In this document: piece after piece, positions 1 to 8,399 of the stretch
Layout: each line of letters starts with the position of its first letter
Position numbering within the stretch: position 1 is the first letter of the stretch
From: a virus
Length of the DNA: 64,000 nucleotides
Reading direction: 5' to 3' (one strand)
Virus record (IMG/VR): IMGVR_UViG_3300042923_000319
Coordinates: 1 to 64,000 of that record
The notes under the pieces: generated by a model
What the model was told of the DNA's origin: nothing
Database searches by the model: none
The model's input: only the letters and a program-made list of their open reading frames with translations
Program-made: the position numbers and the translations under genes

Positions 1-2
1 AT

Positions 3-2771
3 TATTCACTCACATATTGGCAAGAAGTACGGGTTCCAGGGGTTGGTTATAGGTCTATAGTTACTGAAGATATAGTCTACGCTTTAAACCAAGCACCTAA
101 TAAAGTAAATCCGAGACAACATGGAATTATCGCAACCACTTTAAACAATGTAAAAATTAATGAAATTCCATATACTATAATTAACCACAATACCACCCAT
201 ACAGTAACACAAGTTGTTACCACAGTCACTCAACAGGGTCTTCCTGGTTGTTCCGTAGAAACTCACAACGGTTCTCCTTGGCAAGCACCACCGTCAAACT
301 ATAATACTGTTGGTGGCTATAAAAACTGTGCATGGCTCAGAGCTACACTAAAGTCATCTGATAAACTCCAAGGATCAGATCCAACAATTACAGCGGTAAT
401 CCAAGGAATGAAAGTGTACGATACACGCACAGGAGCCAAAGCTTATTCTGAGAACCCAGCAATGTGTCTCCGTGATTACATCCTTAGTAAACGCTATGGG
501 CTTGGTCGTTGGGTTACTTCTGATATGCTCGATGAGGACTCCTTTAAAGAATGTGCTGACCAGTGCGATGGCGAAGTCCACTTCTACACACCGACAACAC
601 TAGCAACCTACGATGCTGTACAGAATAAAATCACAGACCTCCAACGGCAACTAACGTTAAACCCAGGATGGTCATCGAAAACCGTCGATGCAGTTAATGA
701 TGAAATCACAGCTCTCCAGAAATCCCTTATCACAATCCAAAGTCAACCAGTGAGTCAAACCATAGCTATTACTCCGCGATACTCCTGTAATTTAATACTC
801 GCTGACAAAACAAACCACATTGATAACCTTGAGACAATCATGGCTACCTTTGGTGGTTTTTTAGTTTACAATGGCAAGAAAATTAGTCTTCGCATGGAGA
901 AGCAAGAAGTAGTATCTTATGCATTCAATGATAGTAACATATGTTCTGCCGATGGTAAACCAGATATAGTATGGGAAACAACGTCACTCGCTGAGACTCC
1001 TAATAGATATATCATTACTTTCTACGATCCAAACAATAATTGGACAGGGGTTAAATGTCAGGTAAACGATGTAGCAGACCAGAAGTTCCGTGGAAGAATC
1101 ATTGAAAAAGAAGTGTCATTAGATGGCGTAACAAACCAAAGTCAGGCATTGAGACTCGGTAGAATATTCATGGCTAAAAACAGGCTTAACACGAGGATAT
1201 GCACATTCAAAACTGGAACACATGCTATGCATCTACAACCTGGAGATGTCATCAGTTTTACTCATGAAGAAGTCAGTAATATGCCACTTAGAATTCTACA
1301 GATGTCTGAAGAGCAAGGTAAGTTTACCATTAAAGCTCAAGAGTATAACATCAGCATTTATGATGATCGCTTAGGTTCTCAAATAACAACCAAGAATTAC
1401 TGTACGATACCTAACGCATTTACCGATACAATACCAGAAGTTACAGCGATTGCACTCGATCAAGACTATTATATTCAGAAGGATGGCACAGCAATATCAA
1501 CGATTACGGGTGTATGTACTCTTCCGAACTACCCATTTACTAGGATTATCCATATATATTCATCGACTAACAACGGCACCACATGGAACTATTGCTCGTC
1601 AACGACTACTGGTGAATTTACACTGCATAGTATCCTTGTAAATCAAACGTATTACATTAAAGCAATCGTTGAGAACACCGCAGGTCGCAAATCCAATGGT
1701 TTCATAAGTAACCCATTGTTCATCACTGGTAAGGACAAGAATCCATCGGATGTCCCCGATTTTGTTGTGGCTCAATTTGGACACCAGTTTGTGCTCCAAG
1801 GCAAGATTCCATCGGATGTAGACTTTAATCATATCGAAGTTAGAGTCGACGGTACATCATGGGAAACATCAAAATATCTTGCTACGGATATCACTAGTTT
1901 TCCAACGTATATATCCAATAGTGGAATCATTGATGGAACTCATGTATTCCGTGCGAAGGCAGTGGATAATGGTGGTAATTACTCAACGAATGACATTGAG
2001 TATATATTAAATGTCACTGATATTAACACGTACAAGAACATTATACTCACCAGGGATGACGTGTTGCTCGGTGGTGGAACACTTACAGGGTTAACAGTGC
2101 TTCCCAATGGTCAGTTTGTATCATCTAATTCAATCACTTATGGCGACTTTGAAACCTATGCCGACTACCCAGAAACTTATGGGGCTGACCAAACAAGCAT
2201 TGGATATCTATCGCCAGTCATTGATACATTCAAAGTTGGAAAAACTAATGTAAACTTTTGTTTTGACTTCGATTTCTATGTGGACAATCCAACATACGGC
2301 ACGTTAGGCGATAGGACTTATGGCGATTATCCAAATGACACTTATGGACATATCACAGAACCAGTGGATATTACTATTGAAATACGATTGTCAGACGATG
2401 GAAACACATGGAGTGTTTGGCAAACCTATGTATCGGCACAGTACAACTTTAGATATATCCAATATAGAATCACAGCTAATTACGAAGATACAGCCACAAG
2501 AGCAACAATAAAATCCCTACTGCAATACTATGATGTCCCAGATGCCACCTATAGTCAAACATTAAGCATTCCAGCGACAGGAATTAATGTTGATTACGGT
2601 GGTATTTTCTATGAGACACCAACACAAATAACCCCTACAGTTATCAATGGATCAGGCAATGTTTATCCTGATATAACCAATTCAACTGCGAGTGGGCTTC
2701 ATATTGATTGTTATGACCGTACAGGTACAAAGGTTGCTGGTACGGTTCTTTTAGTTTGCAAAGGATATTGA
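3..2771 (+). CDS. tail tip attachment protein, lambda J-like (5' partial)
   Basis: The frame is open from the window edge, so the true start lies upstream; 922 residues are visible. The segment around nt 430-560 (SENPAMCLRDYIL, KRYGLG, then SFKECAD) is the region conserved in lambda J-type tip proteins, where it precedes the insertion domain. The middle and C-terminal parts look like repeated beta-sandwich (fibronectin III-like) domains. Known role of the family: sits at the end of a siphovirus tail and contacts the host receptor. J-like tips are typical of phages of outer-membrane-bearing hosts. A fibre gene and lysis genes follow. Tail-tip call firm, exact domain borders not. Confidence 0.8.
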   Translation, partial: YSLTYWQEVRVPGVGYRSIVTEDIVYALNQAPNKVNPRQHGIIATTLNNVKINEIPYTIINHNTTHTVTQVVTTVTQQGLPGCSVETHNGSPWQAPPSNYNTVGGYKNCAWLRATLKSSDKLQGSDPTITAVIQGMKVYDTRTGAKAYSENPAMCLRDYILSKRYGLGRWVTSDMLDEDSFKECADQCDGEVHFYTPTTLATYDAVQNKITDLQRQLTLNPGWSSKTVDAVNDEITALQKSLITIQSQPVSQTIAITPRYSCNLILADKTNHIDNLETIMATFGGFLVYNGKKISLRMEKQEVVSYAFNDSNICSADGKPDIVWETTSLAETPNRYIITFYDPNNNWTGVKCQVNDVADQKFRGRIIEKEVSLDGVTNQSQALRLGRIFMAKNRLNTRICTFKTGTHAMHLQPGDVISFTHEEVSNMPLRILQMSEEQGKFTIKAQEYNISIYDDRLGSQITTKNYCTIPNAFTDTIPEVTAIALDQDYYIQKDGTAISTITGVCTLPNYPFTRIIHIYSSTNNGTTWNYCSSTTTGEFTLHSILVNQTYYIKAIVENTAGRKSNGFISNPLFITGKDKNPSDVPDFVVAQFGHQFVLQGKIPSDVDFNHIEVRVDGTSWETSKYLATDITSFPTYISNSGIIDGTHVFRAKAVDNGGNYSTNDIEYILNVTDINTYKNIILTRDDVLLGGGTLTGLTVLPNGQFVSSNSITYGDFETYADYPETYGADQTSIGYLSPVIDTFKVGKTNVNFCFDFDFYVDNPTYGTLGDRTYGDYPNDTYGHITEPVDITIEIRLSDDGNTWSVWQTYVSAQYNFRYIQYRITANYEDTATRATIKSLLQYYDVPDATYSQTLSIPATGINVDYGGIFYETPTQITPTVINGSGNVYPDITNSTASGLHIDCYDRTGTKVAGTVLLVCKGY

Positions 2772-2794
2772 CCATTGTGTAAGCGATGGTTTTA
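2771..2794 (+). terminator. hairpin terminator after tail tip gene
   Basis: ACCATTG and CGATGGT pair over 7 bp with a 6-nt loop and are followed by TTTT. It overlaps the last base of the tip gene stop and precedes the SD of the next gene, so it is probably leaky. Confidence 0.5.
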
Positions 2795-2814
2795 CGAAGT
2801 AAAGGAGGAATATA

Positions 2815-4194
2815 ATGTCACAAATATTTACTAGTGCAATACCAACTACTGAAACCAATGTCAAAGACGATAATATTAATAGTAGAGTCAACGAGAACAC
2901 ACTGCGGTCTAGCTTCAGTGGCACATCGTTTCCAGATAATCCAGTTCTAGGACAACCATGTTATCGCGAGGATATGAATGGTAGATTATATAAATGGAAT
3001 GGGACAACATGGGTTGATGCTGATACTAACTCAGCTACACAAAAGGATGTAGCATTATCCGCAGGAAATCTAACGACACTCAAAGATAGGCTTGCAGTAT
3101 CAATGAATGATGATGGTACACTCAAAGCAAGTCCAACGGCTGTAATCGATGAATTCAAAGACAATGCTTTAGCTATCACTTACGTGTCCACTAATTCATT
3201 TACGACACCTAATGATCTCACTAGTACATTCACACAGTATCGCAAGGTAAAGTGTGTACTTAGTGCATCGTATGTAGTCACTAGCGTTACTGCAAGCACC
3301 TATGACAGTGGCACTAATAAAACCACAGTTACTCTTAAAGATTCTGTGATTGATGCTACGATTACTGAGGTTAAATATGGAGTTATACAAGATGGGTTAC
3401 CAGAGAATGTACTAACGTCTGGTACTAATTCAACCATTGGGACAGCCAATATAACGACGTTAAATATGTCTGGTGCAATTAACCAAGCTCTTACAACGAT
3501 GGCTAGTGCATCTACAATGAGCATTGGTGCTGCTCCTGCAAATTATATTATCGTCACAGGTACAACTACAATAACAGCATTTGACTCAATTACCGCAGGT
3601 GCAGTAAGAACGCTTAGATTTAGCGATACTGTAACAGTGACCTATAATGCAACTACAATGTTATTACCAGGGGCTACAAATATTGTTGCATATGCTGGTG
3701 ATGTATTAACCTTCGTTAGCGGTGGTAGTGGAATCTGGCGCTGTACTGATATTCAAAGATATAAAACGTTCAGAGGAGTAAAAGTTTATAACAATAGCGG
3801 TGGTACTCAAAGTATAGCGACTACAGCAACGACGAAAATAATATTTAATATTACTGAATTTGATACTGATTCATTTTGGAACCCATCTACAACAAGGATC
3901 GAAATCCCAGCAGGGGTATCTTATGTAAAATTAGTTGGTATAGTATCGTGGATTGACGCCTATACAACGGAAGGTACGAGGCGTGGAGGATGGCTATATA
4001 AAAATGGGTCTTTGTTAGTACCTTCTTCTTGTGCCGCTGGATCACCAAACTGCCATAATAACGTAAGTAGTGGCGCTGTTCCTGTTACCTCGGGAGACTA
4101 TTTTGAACTTTACGCGGTTAATGGTGATACTATAGCAAAGAATATATCTCAAAGCCCAGTTAACACATCGTTAACAATGGAGGTAATCGCATAA
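2815..4194 (+). CDS. tail fibre / receptor-binding protein
   Basis: 459 aa, Ser/Thr-rich, low charge. The N-terminus contains a segment with CYREDMNGRLYKWNGTTWVD, of the type seen in fibres and phage structural proteins that carry a WNGTTW-like motif. The middle is low-complexity beta-structure, and the last ~130 residues (from FRGVKVYNNSGG) resemble a C1q/TNF-like trimeric head. SD AAAGGAGG lies 6 nt before the ATG. Its place right after the J-like tip supports a fibre role; the receptor is unknown. Confidence 0.65.
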   Translation: MSQIFTSAIPTTETNVKDDNINSRVNENTLRSSFSGTSFPDNPVLGQPCYREDMNGRLYKWNGTTWVDADTNSATQKDVALSAGNLTTLKDRLAVSMNDDGTLKASPTAVIDEFKDNALAITYVSTNSFTTPNDLTSTFTQYRKVKCVLSASYVVTSVTASTYDSGTNKTTVTLKDSVIDATITEVKYGVIQDGLPENVLTSGTNSTIGTANITTLNMSGAINQALTTMASASTMSIGAAPANYIIVTGTTTITAFDSITAGAVRTLRFSDTVTVTYNATTMLLPGATNIVAYAGDVLTFVSGGSGIWRCTDIQRYKTFRGVKVYNNSGGTQSIATTATTKIIFNITEFDTDSFWNPSTTRIEIPAGVSYVKLVGIVSWIDAYTTEGTRRGGWLYKNGSLLVPSSCAAGSPNCHNNVSSGAVPVTSGDYFELYAVNGDTIAKNISQSPVNTSLTMEVIA

Positions 4195-4547
4195 TGACAA
4201 CATTAACTTTCACAGGAACTAAATACCAATATCTCCACGATATCCTAGTAAAAGCAGGATACCCGCCAACATCAGTGTTCGTTAATGGTACAACCTATAC
4301 GGTGAACTTTGAAACTCAAGCTATCGCTGATGCAGCAATGATTATCGCAGATGCTCAATGTACAGCAATGGATAAACACGTGAGAAAAGCTGCGGTAGAT
4401 GAGAAATACAACGCTATCTATATTAACCTTGATCGTTCATTTGCAGCAGCGAATAGACTTGGAAATCCAACGACTCATCTAGTGGAAAAGAGCGCTGAAT
4501 TACTGGCAGCACATAAAGCAGAAAAGGTGGCGATTGACAATGAATAA
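4194..4547 (+). CDS. hypothetical phage protein, tail-fibre-associated by position
   Basis: 117 aa; the ATG overlaps the stop of the fibre gene by one base. The C-terminal half is helical and Ala-rich. No family recognised. Position between fibre and lysis genes suggests a fibre assembly or accessory role, which is inference only. Confidence 0.5.
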   Translation: MTTLTFTGTKYQYLHDILVKAGYPPTSVFVNGTTYTVNFETQAIADAAMIIADAQCTAMDKHVRKAAVDEKYNAIYINLDRSFAAANRLGNPTTHLVEKSAELLAAHKAEKVAIDNE

Positions 4548-4665
4548 CTTTGATTTTGCATGTGAATACTGTGGAGCACTGATTGACCAAACGACAGGAT
4601 TATGTACAAACCCTAATTGCCCAGGAAGTATCAAGTCTCAAAACACTAACACAACCGAGGGGTAA
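4540..4665 (+). CDS. 41-aa zinc-ribbon peptide
   Basis: Begins inside the end of the previous gene (ATGAATAA overlap). Has CEYCG followed by CTNPNC, a compact Cys4 zinc knuckle, then a polar tail. Function unknown. Confidence 0.55.
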   Translation: MNNFDFACEYCGALIDQTTGLCTNPNCPGSIKSQNTNTTEG

Positions 4666-4667
4666 CT

Positions 4668-4805
4668 ATGGAATATTCCTTAGCTTTTTTCACCATAGGA
4701 TTAGCTCTTGGATATCTATTGAAATCATATCAAGAACAAAGGAAAGCTGAGGTGGAGCAAAGAAAGAAAACTATAGGATTTAGGGGAGATGTAGATGAGC
4801 GATGA
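4668..4805 (+). CDS. 45-aa membrane peptide
   Basis: ATG two bases after the previous stop. One N-terminal membrane segment (SLAFFTIGLALGYLL) followed by a charged helix (QEQRKAEVEQRKK). Overlaps the next gene by 11 nt. Lies in the lysis cassette, so a holin or accessory lysis role is possible. Confidence 0.5.
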   Translation: MEYSLAFFTIGLALGYLLKSYQEQRKAEVEQRKKTIGFRGDVDER

Positions 4806-5043
4806 TGTAACAAATGTATTACTCAAGAAAGTCGATGAGCTTCAAGAGATATCAATGAAAACAGCAGTGGAAGTTGCAGTGATATCAGCGAAACTCGAAG
4901 AACGCGAGAAGCAAGACCATGAAAAACGCATAAGTCAACTAGAGCAAGAACGTAATCAAATCGTAGGTGGCAAGGAAGTAATCTTAGGAGCCGTAGGGTT
5001 AATCTCTACGGTTCTTTCTATTTTAGCCTACTTTAGACATTGA
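4795..5043 (+). CDS. haemolysin XhlA-like lysis-associated protein
   Basis: 82 aa: about 55 residues of charged coiled coil (KLEEREKQDHEKRISQLEQ), then a single C-terminal membrane segment (EVILGAVGLISTVLSILAYF). This is the architecture of XhlA/phage holin-associated proteins, which sit in the inner membrane and assist lysis. Neighbouring holin and amidase genes fit. Confidence 0.6.
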   Translation: MSDDVTNVLLKKVDELQEISMKTAVEVAVISAKLEEREKQDHEKRISQLEQERNQIVGGKEVILGAVGLISTVLSILAYFRH

Positions 5044-5051
5044 GGTGAATA

Positions 5052-5270
5052 ATGAAGACTAAGAATTATATCATATTTTTCATCACTGCAATATTTTTGT
5101 CACTCTATGGTGGCATCATGTACAACTATGGATACACTGCTAAACATACGCCCAACTATATCTATACTAATGATCACCGCAGTATTCTTAAGGCAATGCG
5201 TAATAACAATATTGAATTCACTACAGAACAATCCGATGGCATGTTTAGGGATTTGGGAGGTAAGCGATGA
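5052..5270 (+). CDS. small membrane-anchored protein of lysis cassette
   Basis: 72 aa with an N-terminal hydrophobic segment (IIFFITAIFLSLYGGIMY) and a polar domain outside it. Could be a spanin-like or holin-regulator component in a diderm host; no family motif is recognised. Confidence 0.45.
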   Translation: MKTKNYIIFFITAIFLSLYGGIMYNYGYTAKHTPNYIYTNDHRSILKAMRNNNIEFTTEQSDGMFRDLGGKR

Positions 5271-5437
5271 TGTTTGAAAAAATCAATATCACAGAATTAG
5301 CAGTCATTATCTCGCTCGGTGTAGCGTTGGTAATGGCTATTTTTTATAACATGGAAAACCTAGCAGGTATTATCGTTGGTGGACTTGCAGGTTACATTGG
5401 TGGACGAGTGATACACAAAGGAGGTAATGAAGTTTGA
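5267..5437 (+). CDS. putative holin, two membrane segments
   Basis: 56 aa. Two hydrophobic helices (LAVIISLGVALVMAIFY and LAGIIVGGLAGYIGG) joined by a short acidic turn, ending in a charged tail: class II holin topology. ATG overlaps the upstream stop, and its TGA overlaps the TTG start of the endolysin (TTGA), so the two are translationally coupled. Confidence 0.6.
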   Translation: MMFEKINITELAVIISLGVALVMAIFYNMENLAGIIVGGLAGYIGGRVIHKGGNEV

Positions 5438-5973
5438 GAAAAATAACATTAGATGAGCTGAGAGAACTTGCAGTAGCATCCAAAGATTACCTGTGGAATA
5501 ACGCTAATTCAGTCGGTAGAGATGTAATACTTTACCTACACTGGTCAGCAGGTCGCTATGGTCAATTCTATGAGGACTATCACATCAATATTGATGCAGA
5601 TGGTTCTCTTTTTATTTCCAATGATAATCTAGCAGTCACACTATCGCATACATGGCACCGCAATACTGGAGCTATAGGAATATCCTTAGCTGCTTGCTAT
5701 GGTGCTACTACGGATAACCTAGGCGACTATGCACCAACAAAAGATCAAGTAGAAGCTATGGCACAAGTTATTGCTATGCTATGTGAATCTCTTGATCTTA
5801 CCATCGATAGAGCACATGTAATGACTCATGCAGAAGCAGCAGAAGACGATGAATATGGCTATAGTACGACTTGTGAACGCTGGGATTTGCTTATGCTTGC
5901 TACCGGTGATGAACCTTGGTCTGGTGGAGAAACATTGAGAGGTAAAGGAGAGTGGTATAGATGCCAGAAGTGA
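5434..5973 (+). CDS. N-acetylmuramoyl-L-alanine amidase endolysin (Amidase_2 type)
   Basis: 179 aa, TTG start coupled to the putative holin. YLHWSAGRYGQFYEDYHINID has the first zinc-ligand His and downstream His of amidase_2/PGRP-like enzymes; HVMTHAEAAEDDEYG plus a later CERWD segment supply the other expected ligand region. Single catalytic domain with no wall-binding repeat, as often seen for diderm hosts. Cuts the amide bond between MurNAc and the stem peptide at lysis. Coupled to a second peptidoglycan-type enzyme gene by a 13-nt overlap. Confidence 0.75.
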   Translation: MRKITLDELRELAVASKDYLWNNANSVGRDVILYLHWSAGRYGQFYEDYHINIDADGSLFISNDNLAVTLSHTWHRNTGAIGISLAACYGATTDNLGDYAPTKDQVEAMAQVIAMLCESLDLTIDRAHVMTHAEAAEDDEYGYSTTCERWDLLMLATGDEPWSGGETLRGKGEWYRCQK

Positions 5974-6449
5974 CTGTAGGATTTGCTGGAGGTGACACCA
6001 GTGTTGACAAAGTAATCGAGTGGTTCTCACATGGTGAAGACGTAGATATATCCCATGCTTTTATTATGCTCTTCGATAGCACCTATGAGTCCACTGGTAA
6101 GAAAGAGGAATCCGATCCATACCCTGGAGTATGGCTTCACAATCCACAGAAATTCATCGATGATTCCCACGCAAAATTTGTGACTATCGATGTTCCAGAC
6201 ATTGAAGCTGGCAAGGAACTAGCAAGGCAACTATTGGGAACTCCATATGGCTACACTGATTGTCTACGGACAGGCATTGAAGAAATTATTGGCAAATCAG
6301 TGCCAGACAACGACTATACGATGCATTGCAGTGAAACCGTGACGCGTATCTTACGCGCTATGGGAGTCAATGTATGTCCTGAGTTAGAACCTGGGGATAT
6401 TTCTCCAGTTAGACTATATAAATCAATAATTGAAATGAGGAATGTATAA
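5961..6449 (+). CDS. permuted papain-fold (YiiX/NlpC-P60-like) peptidase or amidase
   Basis: 162 aa. His comes first (ISHAFIML, residue ~33) and Cys later (MHCSETVTRIL, residue ~120), the reversed order of the permuted NlpC/P60 (YiiX/YaeF) clan. TPYGY and GDISPVRLY match the substrate-loop and closing elements of that clan. Likely cuts a wall peptide or an amide/ester during lysis; an internal function is also possible. Directly follows the amidase. Confidence 0.6.
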   Translation: MPEVTVGFAGGDTSVDKVIEWFSHGEDVDISHAFIMLFDSTYESTGKKEESDPYPGVWLHNPQKFIDDSHAKFVTIDVPDIEAGKELARQLLGTPYGYTDCLRTGIEEIIGKSVPDNDYTMHCSETVTRILRAMGVNVCPELEPGDISPVRLYKSIIEMRNV

Positions 6450-6667
6450 TGAGTAACGAAGCAACAACAATGGTAACTGGCATGGTATCATCTTGGGCAG
6501 AAATGACAATTGCACAGAAAAAGGCATCAGTGGAAGCTGGATTAAATGCAGAGATTATATCCACAACTAGCACATGGGTTAAATGTAGAGATCAAATATA
6601 TCTAATGATGTTAAGTTATGCTAATGAATATCTATTGAATACAATCAATAAAGCATTGACTAAATAG
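6449..6667 (+). CDS. hypothetical 72-aa protein, last gene of late operon
   Basis: Single-base stop/start overlap with the preceding lysis gene. Mostly helical, no motif recognised. A strong terminator follows 19 nt downstream, so this closes the late transcript. Confidence 0.5.
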   Translation: MSNEATTMVTGMVSSWAEMTIAQKKASVEAGLNAEIISTTSTWVKCRDQIYLMMLSYANEYLLNTINKALTK

Positions 6668-6685
6668 TGAGCTAAGGCGAACGTT

Positions 6686-6730
6686 GGGGCGATGGCATGG
6701 GAATTATCCTGTGTTGTCGCCCCGTTTTTG
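6686..6730 (+). terminator. intrinsic terminator of the late operon
   Basis: GGGGCGA pairs with TCGCCCC (7 bp, with a smaller inner hairpin in the loop), followed by GTTTTTG. It separates late genes from the early promoter at 6854. Confidence 0.75.
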
Positions 6731-6853
6731 TCGTTTATACAGTAGAATAGCTGGAGATAGCTCTGTGAGCGTACCTTAGTAATTACATAGACAATCGTAA
6801 GCGATGCATAATAAAAACTCCTCATAACTCACTGTATTTATAAAAATAAAGTG

Positions 6854-6883
6854 TTGACAATGGTATACATATGAGTGTACAAT
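6854..6883 (+). promoter_or_regulatory. early rightward promoter (sigma70-type)
   Basis: TTGACA at 6854-6859, 18-bp spacer, TACAAT at 6878-6883. Built exactly like the promoters at 15516, 26159 and (leftward) 46564. An 18-bp operator-like site covers the spacer and the first bases of the -10. Confidence 0.8.
6863..6880 (+). promoter_or_regulatory. operator-like site 1 (GTATAC ATATGA GTGTAC)
   Basis: First of 16 copies of an 18-bp site GTNNAC-N6-GTNNAC. It overlaps the -10 of the early promoter, so a bound protein would block RNA polymerase. Inferred target of the double-HTH repressor at 12505-13089. Confidence 0.65.
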
Positions 6884-6909
6884 AAAGACACAAGAGAGGA
6901 GGCGAGGGG

Positions 6910-7080
6910 ATGGAAATTAAAGCAACACAGTGGGTAGCCAAAAGTTTTAACTTGGGTAATAGCTTCGGTGATGAAGTATTTGAAGCCATCAATAAATTCC
7001 AAAAGTCTGGCTATGAAGTAGAGATTCAATATCAACAGTCAAACAATGTTGTATCAGCGTTTATCATAGGAAGGGGTTAA
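6910..7080 (+). CDS. 56-aa hypothetical protein (possibly Cse60-like)
   Basis: First gene after the early promoter; SD GAGGCGAGGGG. The pattern of an amphipathic helix (DEVFEAINKFQKSGYEVEI) followed by a beta-strand (VVSAFIIG) resembles small Cse60-type proteins common in Bacillota phages. No function known. Confidence 0.5.
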   Translation: MEIKATQWVAKSFNLGNSFGDEVFEAINKFQKSGYEVEIQYQQSNNVVSAFIIGRG

Positions 7081-7093
7081 GTGTATCTATTAC

Positions 7094-7111
7094 GTCTACA
7101 CATTAGTATAC
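7094..7111 (+). promoter_or_regulatory. operator-like site 2 (GTCTAC ACATTA GTATAC)
   Basis: Intergenic copy directly before the SD (ACGAAAGGAGG) of the chemoreceptor-like gene. No promoter is visible here, so it is a stoperator-type candidate. Confidence 0.6.
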
Positions 7112-7129
7112 ACGAAAGGAGGAACCACG

Positions 7130-7342
7130 ATGAACACACAACAACTCCACAGTATAGCAAAGAAACTCGAAGGAGTTGCTTCCCATGCTAATATTCTGAG
7201 TATCAATGCTGCAATCGAAGCTGCACACCTAGGAAGTAGTGGTAGAGCATCCCATGTAATAGCCGATGAAATCCATAAGCTAGCAGAGATAGCTATGGAA
7301 GCATCAAGGGAAATCGAAAGAGAATTGGAGGGAGAACGATGA
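7130..7342 (+). CDS. mini-protein resembling the MCP chemoreceptor signalling hairpin tip
   Basis: 70 aa. Residues ~20-52 (NILSINAAIEAAHLGSSGR, then VIADEIHKLAE) closely match the most conserved piece of methyl-accepting chemotaxis proteins, normally NLLALNAAIEAARAGE...GRGFAVVADEVRKLAE. That hairpin tip contacts CheA and CheW. There is no membrane segment, HAMP or sensor domain; the rest is a short coiled coil. Known family role: receptor-kinase contact. Inference: a soluble decoy or modulator of host chemotaxis signalling, expressed early. Could instead be a degraded fragment kept for another purpose, but the strong SD and intact frame argue for expression. Confidence 0.7.
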   Translation: MNTQQLHSIAKKLEGVASHANILSINAAIEAAHLGSSGRASHVIADEIHKLAEIAMEASREIERELEGER

Positions 7343-7515
7343 GTCTAACTAAGAAATACATTGAGAAAAAGTATGGAGCACAACTCAGTAAAACCACAGG
7401 GTTTGATGATAATCGTCAATATTGGGAATGTTGGTTAGGCGATGAGTATGTTGATGGTTGGACATTGGCAGAAATAGTGGAAAAACTAGAATGTATTAAG
7501 GAGGAACAAAGCTAA
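7339..7515 (+). CDS. 58-aa hypothetical protein
   Basis: ATGA overlap with the chemoreceptor-like gene, so the pair is co-translated. Charged, Trp-rich centre (YWECWLGDEYVDGW). No family recognised. Confidence 0.5.
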   Translation: MSLTKKYIEKKYGAQLSKTTGFDDNRQYWECWLGDEYVDGWTLAEIVEKLECIKEEQS

Positions 7516-7742
7516 TGGAAAGTATTATTTTATCAATTCTCCAATGTCTAGCGGTGACATACATCGCACAGTCAAGGAATCGCAAACGGATCTGGGCTTG
7601 GACAATCTTTGGATTATTCATACCGATCATACCGTTAATCGCTGTGTTATGTGTGGACAAACTCAAGGTGTGCCCAAACTGTGCAGAGTCGATTAAAGAT
7701 GAAGCTAAGGTGTGTAAGCATTGTGGTAGGGAGGTAGAATGA
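7515..7742 (+). CDS. membrane protein with C-terminal zinc ribbon
   Basis: 75 aa. Two hydrophobic stretches (IILSILQCLAVTYIA and WAWTIFGLFIPIIPLIAVLCV) then a zinc ribbon CPNCAESI...VCKHCG. Small proteins of this layout occur in bacteria and phages; role unknown. Starts on the last base of the previous stop. Confidence 0.55.
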   Translation: MESIILSILQCLAVTYIAQSRNRKRIWAWTIFGLFIPIIPLIAVLCVDKLKVCPNCAESIKDEAKVCKHCGREVE

Positions 7743-8068
7743 TGAAACCAGTGAGTGAAGCTATAACATGTCTAAAGGCGCAATTGAATCATGAGGTATT
7801 TTGTGTTTACTATGCTAAAGCAAACAATGATCAGTCTAGTGAAATACAACACAGCATATTAATGAATTCTTATAGAACAGCATTGATTGCACTAGAGAAG
7901 CAAATACCAGCAAAACCAAGAGAAAACATGAATTGGGATGACGTTTGTAACGATGAAGATTTTGTAGATGAACATTGGTTATGCCATGGGTGCGAAAATT
8001 ATCTTGATGAATCTGAAGAATATTGTCGCTTATGTGGGCAAAGAATTGACTGGAGTATGAACCAATGA
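7739..8068 (+). CDS. 109-aa protein with C-terminal zinc ribbon
   Basis: Helical N-terminal part, then an acidic linker and CHGCENYLDESEEYCRLCG, a Cys4 zinc ribbon. Overlaps its neighbour upstream by 4 nt; the ATG of the next gene overlaps its end. Function unknown. Confidence 0.5.
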   Translation: MMKPVSEAITCLKAQLNHEVFCVYYAKANNDQSSEIQHSILMNSYRTALIALEKQIPAKPRENMNWDDVCNDEDFVDEHWLCHGCENYLDESEEYCRLCGQRIDWSMNQ

Positions 8069-8235
8069 TTGACCAAGCACTCCTCAGCAACTTCAAAGCT
8101 CAAGCCGATGCGCTATCATTGAAATACCATAAGCCAACTATCGTAACATTCAATGAACACGCGGGAATGCAGGCGTGGATCGATAGAGAAATACCGAAAG
8201 ACTATGAAATACTATATGAGAGTGAGGGGAAATAA
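8065..8235 (+). CDS. 56-aa hypothetical protein
   Basis: ATGA-type overlaps on both sides, so part of a tightly packed early cluster. No motif recognised. Confidence 0.45.
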   Translation: MIDQALLSNFKAQADALSLKYHKPTIVTFNEHAGMQAWIDREIPKDYEILYESEGK

Positions 8236-8399
8236 TGATGTTACGTAAGTGCTGTTGTAATTGTGAATACTATGATTGTGACACTGGAGAAGACTGTGAT
8301 GGTGAAGATGATGTTGAACTAAACTATTGTGATGAATACGTTGAAACGCATTTTACATCATCAAATCTTCGTATATACGATAAGGAGGACACCGAATGA
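8235..8399 (+). CDS. 54-aa Cys-rich acidic peptide
   Basis: Begins KCCCNCEYYDC followed by an Asp/Glu-rich stretch. The Cys spacing suggests a metal site. Starts on the last base of the previous stop and overlaps the next ATG. Confidence 0.45.
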   Translation: MMLRKCCCNCEYYDCDTGEDCDGEDDVELNYCDEYVETHFTSSNLRIYDKEDTE

